A stretch of DNA of 42,895 bases, taken from positions 1 to 42,895 of the forward strand of contig JABCPU010000522.1 in assembly GCA_016800925.1 (NCBI GenBank), in the 5' to 3' direction. The notes below the pieces were generated by a model that saw only the letters and a program-made list of their open reading frames with translations, had not been told where the DNA came from and made no database searches. The DNA is from Suillus spraguei. Taxonomy: Eukaryota > Basidiomycota > Agaricomycetes > Boletales > Suillaceae. Shown piece by piece: positions 1 through 8,767 of the stretch. A program made the position numbers and the translations under genes. Position 1 is the stretch's first letter, and each line of letters starts with the position of its first letter.

Positions 1-220
1 GATGAGTGGATGAGTTTACGGCTGCTTCACAGACGACATGTGTCGCAAATTAACGCCACTATTGATGTTCAAGCGAGTGAAGATGCATTAATCATAATTA
101 TGTCGCCAACGGAAGCTGAAGCCTTTATTAAAGCATCAGTCTACTGCGAGCAGAAATTCACCACTCACTACATCTGCTTTTTACTTAGTAAAGGCAATCA
201 TTATCCGTCATTCGCATAAT

Positions 221-882
221 TCAAAAACTTTGACTGTCGACTTCCCAGGGTTTCTTCCGCACCAAAGCTATGGAAGCGCTAGGAGGTGCATCCTGAAAGG
301 GCGTGATAACCATGTATGTAATGCCCAACCGTGCGGCAGACTTACATTAAGCGTGTCGGGGATGACTTTGTTATTGGGTATGTCATCTGTCTTTCCCTGT
401 TCTATCAACATCGTCAGCTCGGCAAACGTCAACAGACGAGTTTCCCCGTCTTCAGCGTTTGAGGACGGAGGTGACAGGTCCATGGGCACAGTAAGATTTT
501 GGGAGTCCACGGTATTCTGATGGGACCGAACATCCTCCACGGTCAAGTTTTGGCCTGTCACTCTGTTAAAGTAAAACAGCTGAGTTCGGAGGATAACTTC
601 AACCCTCTCTGCATCTGTCTTGCCACTCAGAGCACCGTGCGCGAGTAAGTCCGCCAGACCTTGCTTGCCAAGTAATTTTAGGAAAAGAATACGTATGCAT
701 CTCAGCAACCAAGCACCTACCTGATAAACTTCATCCGAGGAGAATGGAAAGGTGAAGAAACTACGCAACGCAGCTTCTTTCCCACTCAGGCTAGCCACAT
801 TGATATCAGAGGAGAAATTAGTTCCGTCCCTATGGAGCAAGTGAGCGTCGTAAAAGTAAAGGCGTCACTGTAACCTTTACAT
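221..882 (-). CDS. PEX14-like KPWE-motif protein (PEX39-type)
   Basis: Likely a small peroxisomal import factor. Read in exons 882-881, 829-721, 663-346 and 292-221, the product is 166 aa. The N-terminus (FSSDINVASLSGKEAA, then FPFSSDEVYQ joined to QGLADLL) resembles the helix-turn-helix domain of PEX14-like fungal proteins. The C-terminal part has LTFAELTMLIEQGK, then an IPDTLN stretch, and ends in RKKPWE. That KPWE motif appears only after the last intron (345-293) is removed. In the family, KPWE proteins (human PEX39 type) help PEX7-dependent import of PTS2 cargo; function here is inferred. Introns are 57 and 53 nt with good GTAGGT and GTAAGT donors. No ATG lies in frame in the second exon. 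The best start is an ATG made by splicing AT to G across a 51-nt intron (880-830), which is the least certain part. Confidence 0.75.
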
Positions 883-1062
883 GGAAGTGGAAGAAATAAA
901 TGTATGGATCAAGTTATTATTGAGGATTGACCGCCGAGAAAATCGATGATCAAGAGTTGATTAAGAGATGCTGGCAGTGGTGCGGGCGCCGACTGAAGGA
1001 ATTACATAACACCCGACAACATGTAATGGTTCAACGGGAACCTTTCTCTCTTCACTGCAACG

Positions 1063-2553
1063 ATGTCTTCGGGAATCTCCAAAATCACAACCGAGCGAAA
1101 CAAGCGTACTTTGCTGGAGTTAGTGATGCAGCCAGGGAACGGTAAGGTTGCTTCCCAGAAATTACTTGGTCAGTTACAAACTTATTACTATTCAAGATAT
1201 TTGTGCAGATTGTAAGTCGCGAAACCCACGGTGGGCTTCTCACAATTTGGGCATTTTCATATGGTATGTATGATACGCGATTCCGTTGTGTACTCGCAGA
1301 CGTTCATCAGATGCAGCGTCAACTGCGCGAGCATCCATCGCAAGCTTGGTACCCATATCACGAAAGTGTGCGTCAGAAAGACATAGAATTCAACCTTCAA
1401 TTATTGACTGGCAATCACGCACAGAAAGAGCCTCACTATGGATGCATGGACCAAAGAACAGGTCGAAGTAGGTATCTTCGCATCTGTTGATATGGCAAAT
1501 TAAGCTCGGACAAATTCTCTTCCTGTTCACAGGCAATGAAGCAAAACGGAAATATCAGATCAAATGCCTTTTACAACCCTGATGAAGCTCGTCACCCCCC
1601 ACCGACCAACATGATGGAGGCGGAGCGAGATAGCGAAATCGAGAAGTTCATCCGAGGTCCGTGAGGTTTCTTTAACTCCGTCTTCACGCGACTGATGTGC
1701 TGTCACAGCCAAGTATGAGTTTAAGTGGTTCATGAACTGCAAACCTTCCAATTTCGTTTCCCCTGCTCGTCCGTGTTCCAGTGCTGCGATCACACGACCA
1801 AAGTCAACTTCTACGGCGGACCCTACACCATTTAAACGCAAGTCTTCTCCTATTCCTCCCCCAGTTCCTGCCAAAAACATCATCCGTGGGGGTCCTGGAG
1901 CGTTTAATCTATCTCCTGGCGCGTTATCTCCAGGATCTACACCCGTGCAACCCGCGAGATCCATCTCCCACCCGTTGTCCACACCCAGTTCCTCTACTCC
2001 GATCCAGAAGCCTTCCGGGAGTCAGCTTTGGGATGATTTGATTTCACTACAGGGCCCCTCGCAATTCTCTTCTCTTCCATTGCAATATCAACCGCGGAAT
2101 TCCGATTTCTCGTCGCTTTCTTCCCTGTCCCACTCCATGCCCCTTGCCCAGACAGCTCTTGATGTCTCGCCCACTCCGTTATCGACTTTTCAGGGTTCCC
2201 ACATGATGCCCTCGTCGATGAACAACGCTGCTTCAATTACACCCATGCATACCGTAGCCGCTAATGCGACCACAATCCCAAGTCCACTGATTCCATCCCA
2301 GCATCACTTTTCGGGCTACCCATATTCTAACACTCTCAACTCGTTCCCTCCACAGATGAGTGCCGAGGTTTTGAACGGGACACCCTCTGTGGCACCCCTA
2401 CCTCAGCAGAATTATTTCCCTCAGTCATTCGGACAACCTTCTCAACTCGGTCATGTGCAAGACCCTAGCTTCATGTATTCACAACCGCAACCACAAGTAG
2501 TTCAACAACAATACTCCCGCAGCCGCCATTTGCTACTACATCAACATTTGTAA
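1063..2553 (+). CDS. ArfGAP domain protein (AGE2/SMAP-like)
   Basis: GTPase-activating protein for Arf GTPases, expected to act in vesicle budding at Golgi or endosomes. Exons 1063-1141, 1197-1263, 1317-1367, 1425-1467, 1533-1656 and 1709-2553 join in phase. The N-terminal ArfGAP zinc finger is clear: CADC, RNPRWAS, then CVNC, followed by IHRKLGTHITKV with the arginine finger, DAWTKEQVEAMKQNGN, and YNPDEARHPPPTN. After about residue 130 the protein is a low-complexity Pro/Ser/Gln-rich tail, as usual for fungal members. The forward frame stops at 2553 (402 aa). Near 2505-2520 the tail looks shifted by one base: another frame continues with PQPPFATTSTF and FGGWQGM to a stop at 2621, which fits the family better. 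The start is the first ATG before the zinc finger. Confidence 0.88.
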
Positions 2554-2621
2554 CACAGCAGCAGCCGTTTATGAGCAACACATCTTTTGGAGGGTGGCAG
2601 GGTATGCACAGCAAATTCTAA

Positions 2622-3231
2622 TGGATAGTTAAACAGCAGACTCTAGATCCCGCTTGGACTCGAGCTCTCAATATCTCTACGCCCTTGCGATATGGACATA
2701 CTTAGTTGCATTTCATACTCATTCGAAGCAGACGGTATTCCGGCAAATTATGTGTTAGGTACGTTTTGTATGTAGTCCGATCCCAGTCTTCCATATGCCG
2801 CATTACATACTGCAATTTATCATTAGGCTCAAGGACGGTATCCTCCCCGAAGCTTGGAAGCGGTTTGGATTCTTGAACATGTATACTTTATCCTAGTTTC
2901 CCCAGTACAACATTGACTCGACTGGGCCTCAATCAATGGATGCCACTCTTGAAAAGAAGATCTCACTGTAGAAAGAGGACCTGTAGGTTCATCATGATCA
3001 ACCTGTTATTGCGCCTCTGATGCCCATTAACTCGATTTATAATAACCTCGCCAAGCTCTAACCTCTTGCTCTAGGGTACTTTGTGGGAATCTGGGACCAC
3101 ACCTCGAGGTCATATGTAAAGGTTTTTCTTTCAGCACATGTGCACGTGTATCCCCCGATTAATAACATGTCAAAGATTGGTGGTTATGACCTAGCGGACC
3201 AGGTCTTATGTAGAGCGGTGAATGCAATTCT
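2622..3231. other. Gene-free stretch after the ArfGAP gene
   Basis: AT-rich sequence with short frames interrupted by stops. It probably contains the 3' untranslated region of the ArfGAP gene. I see no domain, RNA gene or repeat here. Confidence 0.4.
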
Positions 3232-3522
3232 TTGCTGAAAATGGCTGGCGCTCATGACTCACAGACATATACATCAGGCAGACAGGAAGATGGATCGTGG
3301 TACTCTCTTGCCGGGATGTGGCACAGCGAGATGACAGGGGCATACTACCTATGCAGATTGAATCTTATCCCTGACTCGTGTTCGGTTTACAGCAATCATG
3401 ATGCGGCTTGCATTGCCGTGGTGCAGCATAGTTCAAGGAAGGAAAATGAGGAATTTGCGAAAAGTATCACTCCCATCGAATCGTATTTGATTCAAGACAC
3501 TGGGTCTTTTAAAATCTCTTGA
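3232..3522 (+). CDS. Unrecognised small ORF
   Basis: Open frame of 96 codons beginning with a non-ATG codon; the first ATG is two codons in. The peptide includes DGSWYSLAGMWHSEMTGAYY and is soluble-looking. I recognise no family, signal peptide or membrane segment. It has no clear splice partners. It may be a fragment of a decayed gene or chance. Confidence 0.15.
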   Translation: MLKMAGAHDSQTYTSGRQEDGSWYSLAGMWHSEMTGAYYLCRLNLIPDSCSVYSNHDAACIAVVQHSSRKENEEFAKSITPIESYLIQDTGSFKIS

Positions 3523-3684
3523 GATGAAGTATGATGAGACAACTTTTGCTTGAATTCTTAACGATATTGATCCCTTTCTTAAGCGATTTCAGATGACTGA
3601 TGACTGATCTAAGTTTCTTGTCTTTCGCAGACCCAAACCCCTTGCTTTAGCAAGATGGCTTGCTTCTAGACACACTTATGTATG

Positions 3685-3750
3685 ATAACATTGTATGTAC
3701 TGTACAATTTCTTGGGTAATGCGTTGTGGCGGTACGATAAAAAATTAGGA
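3685..3750. repeat. Dispersed repeat, copy 1
   Basis: About 60 nt around the core TAATGCGTTGTGGCGGTACG is shared with 8630-8695 (same strand, a few substitutions, one 4-nt gap). See the second copy. Nature unknown; possibly a fragment of an untranslated region or a small mobile element. Confidence 0.6.
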
Positions 3751-4003
3751 CTCTGTTTAGTCCTTCCCTCCTCCTGATAATCTACTATATATGTTGTTGG
3801 CCTGCTACCTTGAACCGACATGTTCTTCTCTCTCCTTATCCCCAGACTCGACACTGGACTTCATTTCCTGGATGTTCTCCCGCTCTTGCCTTTTGCGTGT
3901 TGACGCTGTTGAGTCCTTGCTGCAGGTTAAGAAGTCGTGCGAACCCAACGAATCATCTATACTGACCTGAAAACTCTGAGTTTGCGCATGCCTCAGTGAT
4001 TGT

Positions 4004-4496
4004 ATGGCAACACCACGAACGTTTCTTCACTTTTTACTCGTGGTCTACCGTAACCTCACTGAAAACAATGCTCTTGAGTTCCAGCTAATGATGGTACAAC
4101 AGATGGATTTCTCGCGATCATCCTACTTCTATGGCATCAGTTTAATAAGACTCGTATGGAACGGCTTGGCTCTTCCGTCTGCCTATTTTTCGGTGGTTTG
4201 TATTCTTTACACTGGATTCTACGTATTAACCACCGTCAGCGATGAGGAGATGCCCGGCGAAGTCATACACCACATAGCTGGTTTGCAAATTTCAGGGTTT
4301 ATTGACATCGTTCGCACCCTGTGGGAGGTCTACGACGCTGCCGAAAAAATCGGTCAAGGCTTTCTGCGAGGGTGTTTTAAAGGACTTGAAGGATCGTGTT
4401 GTCATTAGCTGTATAGAGGCAGTCCAGGCATGCTACATGCTCCGAGAACAAGTGCAGCTCGATCAAAGAATTTTTTTCATTCATATTGGTGTGTAG
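4004..4496 (+). pseudogene. Possible membrane-protein gene fragment, frame-shifted
   Basis: A frame from ATG 4004 to 4408 encodes a hydrophobic stretch (SLIRLVWNGLALPSAYF, then SVVCILYTGFYVLTTV) that could be one or two membrane helices, followed by an amphipathic segment. A second frame overlapping from about 4350 continues with GVLKDLKDRVV and IEAVQACYMLREQVQ to a stop at 4496. The two look like one coding region broken by a shift near 4350-4380, but I do not recognise the family. It may be a gene with an unrecognised intron, a relic, or chance. Confidence 0.25.
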
Positions 4497-5188
4497 TTCT
4501 ACTATGTTGTATTGCTGTCGTTTGCTTTAGTTTTACCAGTCATCGATTATGGATTCTCTATCCCGGTGTATATTAACTTGAGGTTGTTGTCCAAGTTACC
4601 GTGATACTCTCGTTTACCTGCGCATGGATACCTACCCATCGAAATTTACGGTTTCATCAATGTCTTTGGTGTGCCTGTCAGTGCTTACATCTGCTTGGTG
4701 ACAAGTGTAACTCGCACAGACAATGTGCTATGAGGTCAGGTGGGGAATACGGCAAGTGCTCAATCCACTTGGATATGAGGTCTATTCATACTTTCCCGAG
4801 CATCCCTGTCACCTGTTTCCCAAGTACAGTGGAAATTTCCCGGGAACAGCCCGACTCAGTGATCAACGACTCACTATAAGAGTTGTACTATGACAAAGCC
4901 TGAATGAATCCATGCCATTGGATGTGGTCAGAAGGTGGGCTCTGTGGGTCGGGCCGCATCCACACCATCGCATTGATAATCTGCTGCAACTAACAAATAG
5001 TATTTTCCACAGGACAAAAGTACATTATGCGATATAAAAGGAACAATATCTTTGCTCTTCGCCACTGGGTCACAACATGTGGTCCAACACACAATATGCA
5101 TCTATTACTGTGGATGTGACGCCACAATTCACGAGGCGAGTATTAAAGGGAGGGCTGCTTCTATCAAGCTTAGTATCTTGTTTCCCAC
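4497..5188. other. Gene-poor stretch before the F-box relic
   Basis: Short frames only. One (about 4740-4885, plus) reads LNPLGYEVYSYFPEHPC and looks coding in character, but I cannot place it. A TATA-like motif (GATATAAAAGG, about 5031-5041) lies roughly 150 nt upstream of the F-box relic and could be its old promoter. Confidence 0.3.
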
Positions 5189-6222
5189 ATGGAGCCTGCT
5201 ATCCGCTTTCGATTTAGCGACCTGCCTCGTGAGATTGCCCTCATGGTCTTCAAATACGCGGCCGAGCCGACGTTTTCGCAAAAAGAGGAATATGCCGATA
5301 AAAATCCCTATGCAACCGCACTTTCGTTGTGTCTCGTCTCTCGACTTGTGAGGCGCACCATCCTCCCCGAATTCCTACACACCATCTCTCTCCGCCGATG
5401 TCTCAGCCTAAAAATGTTCGCAAATGCTCTGCTCATGCAGAAAGCATATGCTGAGAAAAAAGCGATCTTTTCGTTGACTACACCTCCCTTGTACAGAGGA
5501 TGTGGGCTAGTCGTGAAAATCATCAGCCTTCCTCCGATATATCGAGCTCGAGGGGTGCATGGACTTGTTGCTTCCGGTGTTACTGGCTGTACCGGAACTT
5601 GCGATTGACCGCAGCTATTTATATATTATAGTCGCGAGCGCGCGAAATGCGTGGAACCCCCGCGCAGATTCCAATGTCGACAACGGACCCTCCTTTTCCC
5701 TGTGAAAACAAGGAATCTGACGATAATGGGTCACTATATCGGGTTTAATGTCTTCAAATACCATCGAACAAGACCATCTATTTTCCTCAAGGCAATACAC
5801 CATCTTACCTACCTGACGGGGATTGGAGGGGACAAATACACTTTTCACAAGATCAGCAGGGGCTTAGAGGCCCAGAATGGGCGCTGAGTGACTGTATGGC
5901 CGACATTCCGTGGGGTCTCTTGGACAACCTCAAAACATTTTCAGTAGTCTACCCGCACATGGGTACCCCACGCGAGATATTTACATATATGGAGAAAACA
6001 GAGGGACTAGACTTGCATGTGGAACGGCTCACGGTGTCTGCTCCCCTGTTCAAGCAGGACCCAAAATCCTTCCCGTGGGTGACACCGCCGTTTGCTGTGA
6101 CCGGTTGTGGGGAGAAGAGCATTCAATCGGATGGTATTTCCATCAAGGTGACCCATGATCGGGTACATTTTGGGGAACTTTCCGAGTGGGATAAAGCTTG
6201 GGCCTGCGGACTAACAGACTGA
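5189..6222 (+). pseudogene. Broken agaric F-box-type gene
   Basis: Relic of a large Agaricomycete family that starts with an F-box-like segment. The intact start (MEPAIRFRFSDLPREIALMV) is followed by family-typical KNPYATALSLCLVSRLVRRT and LRRCLS, then MQKAYAEKK. After about 5470 the homology jumps frame repeatedly: VQRMWASRENHQPSSD in one frame, MDLLLPVLLAVPELAID in the next, IFLKAIHHLTYLT in another, and PEWALSDCMADIPWGLLDNL to the end in yet another. At least three frame shifts and several stops separate these pieces, and no consensus introns explain them. F-box proteins normally recruit substrates to SCF ubiquitin ligases; this copy should not make a full protein. Confidence 0.75.
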
Positions 6223-8080
6223 TGAGGGGTATCGGGTGTTTTGAAGATGATGTTAAATAGCTTGATATGACCTATCTCGGATACGTACTTGCTCGCAATC
6301 AGGTTTCCTTCTTGCTGTACACTTACTATAGACTTCTCACACCCACTGTATATACTTGGTCAAGACTGTATGATTCATGAACCACGAATGGTCTCAGTTA
6401 CCGATAATCAAATCGACAGTGACAGGAAACCAACAAGAGCAGGTGCCCGATGAACGATCGCAAGTGAACGAATGATGGACCGTCGGTGGGCAAAGCAAAC
6501 AATTACATACGAAAATTTTACGCTGAAACTATGGACCATTGTACATGATACTGACTCCACAAGGTAGCGGGAATCGTGCAAAGGATGCGTTCACATGACA
6601 ATGTACAGAAATAATGCAACTCAAGAAGGAAAACCTCGCTTGGTAGGTCAGTGGGTGCACTTACGGGACGTTTTGATAATTGTAAGGGGGGTTGCTCGCC
6701 ACGCACGAGTCCTACTATGGACCAGCTGAGGGAGAACGACATAATCACACATAGAAAAACTACGCTGTTGGACTCCGAGAGATCCGACAGTCAAGAGGCC
6801 GAAAGATACGGGATGAGAGAGGTTCAGGGGAGTGGTCCGAGCGCAAGCCAGAAATGGCCAATGAAATGCGCCGCGATGACGTCGCCCTTACTAAATATAT
6901 ATCAACGTTCAAGTTCTACCACTCACTATATAGACGCTAGTGTAGCGTAGAAACATCTCAGTTCTCTTGAAGAAACTGAGATGTAGTTGTCTAGTCGCTG
7001 ATGCCAACCAACGACCACCTAGTTTACTTTTATTCTTAAAGCGTCAATATGAGTTCTCTTGAAGAAACTGGATTTTACCTTTGTTCTAGCGTCTCCGCCC
7101 CCTCCCTTCTCCTCATAGCTCTAGATACGCTGGATCAGATACGAGTTCTGGTAGAATTCCCCTTGATTCGGAACTTCAGAAGTATCGTTTCCTAAGTTAG
7201 ATTATTTGACGAAATTTACACTTGGCAAGTTTGCGCTTTGAAAAAGTTGTCTTAAAGGCTCTTGGTATGATTGACAATGATAATTCACATTGTCGACAAT
7301 ACCTCAAGTTTGGAACCTACATTTAGAAGAATTAATATGCTGTGACCCACCTCAATAGGAAAGTAAGACTAGACTACATTCCAGAGGTTCTGCCCAGCTG
7401 ATATGTAGTCCGGTAGACACGACCCTCAGCGACTATAATCACTTTCTGCGTTGAATATTATCTGCGATGGGTAGAGCACCCTTGACCTAGTTCTACCTAT
7501 ATTCTATTGATATTCCTTCCTGAGCGCTGTTGAGTCGCTGTTGAACTCGACAATACCAAGAAAAAGCTAGAAAAAAGTTACTGATTCGGACATATACGTA
7601 TAGAATACGTACTGTGTAGGGAGTGGTCTTCGCACGTATAACACAGAATGGGAGCCGAACGTGATGAAGGGGTGGTATTACAGTAAGTTATATACATGCG
7701 TTTGAAGGTGGTGTGACTGTTCGACGCGGAGAACAATGATGATCATGTACTCATACAGGATGAATAGTCAAATTCGAGCGATGGGAAGCACCAACTGCTC
7801 GATTGGATGCGATAGAACACATTCTGGAAGCTTTGAGGACAATATTTGGATGCATGTATGCACTGCAAAGGCGCCGGGAGGGCAGTGTCGAGGATGGCTG
7901 GTATGAGTCGTATGGCAATAGAATACATTCCTGCTGCAAAGGGGTGCGGAAGTCTGGCGTCCAGGACCTCTATGGTAACAAGGCAGGTTGAAGTAATGAA
8001 GCAGCGTAAGACGCACAATATACGCACCTCTTAGAGAAGGATGCCTACAGTCCATTCAAAGTCCATCTCGACCGCGCCAA
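6223..8080. other. Gene-free stretch
   Basis: About 1.9 kb with no gene I can support. An ORF at 6651-6950 is compositionally plain and unrecognised, and several overlapping frames around 7740-8050 are mutually inconsistent. The only clear structure is the hairpin and direct repeat at 6954-7070. Confidence 0.4.
6954..7070. repeat. Hairpin plus direct repeat
   Basis: CATCTCAGTT (6954-6963) pairs perfectly with AACTGAGATG (6974-6983) around a 10-nt loop. The central part AGTTCTCTTGAAGAAACT (6960-6977) is repeated exactly at 7052-7069, without the flanking arms. This 18-mer is itself nearly palindromic. No gene is adjacent. Confidence 0.7.
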
Positions 8081-8530
8081 ATGGCATCAACCTCCAGTAA
8101 GATATCGAAGCTTACAATGGCTACACCCCTACAAGAATTCAAAGGCTATGAAAAGGGTATGACGGCAGCCTCAGTGTTCCTCGATAAATGATAGATGATT
8201 ACTGGCTCATGACGCTTTGTCTGTGGGACTTGAAGACATATGTTGTATTGAAAAGAAGGAGGGACATAGCTATTGCAGCGGGGTATGGATATTAGTAGTA
8301 CCAAGAGATGGGCAAAAGCAGTGATAATAAGCCATCGCCTGGCACAGATAAACTAGTGAATCACTCACCCAACCTATCAAAGCCCACTCCGCCGAAATCA
8401 CCTCACTTAAATTTTCTCCCGATGGAACAGTGCTGGCCACTGGTTACATAGAGGGAATGACGAAACTGTGAAGCATCAAAACTGCAAGGAGATCCAATTG
8501 AGTTAGGTCGTGTCTGCTACGTTACGGTAT
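8081..8530 (+). pseudogene. Decayed WD40-repeat gene
   Basis: Relic of a mushroom WD40 family. It begins at ATG 8081 with ATPLQEFKGYEKGMTAASVF, matching the usual first blade, and hits a stop right after FLDK. Further pieces follow in changing frames, including LCLWDLKTY (about 8215-8240) and ITSLKFSPDGTVLATGY (about 8398-8450), then another in-frame stop. WD40 blades normally form a propeller for protein binding. With stops in several blades and only two or three blades left, this is not a working gene. Confidence 0.7.
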
Positions 8531-8629
8531 TCGTGGACTTTGGATCAAGTTTTCATTCAACCGCATTTATCTCATGTTCTAGATGGTTTGGAATTTTGGA
8601 TATACTTGTGTATGATGACAGTAATCGGT

Positions 8630-8695
8630 CGTGTATGACTATGTACCGTGCAATTTTTAATGCGTTGTGGCGGTGCGATAAGCAATTTGGAAAAA
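8630..8695. repeat. Dispersed repeat, copy 2
   Basis: Second copy of the 60-nt element at 3685-3750, core TAATGCGTTGTGGCGGTGCG. It sits just after the WD40 relic and about 75 nt before the DUS3 start codon, so it may fall in the DUS3 promoter or 5' untranslated region. Confidence 0.6.
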
Positions 8696-8767
8696 TAAGC
8701 CATTATTATTTCGGATTAATTGATTGCTATTTCTTTAGCACGCAACAACAGCCTGGAAGGTTGCAAG

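Noticed and set aside
268..840. A single 190-residue ORF as the whole first gene
   Set aside because: It has no ATG start, contains a clear 57-nt intron, and its tail is replaced by the KPWE exon after splicing.
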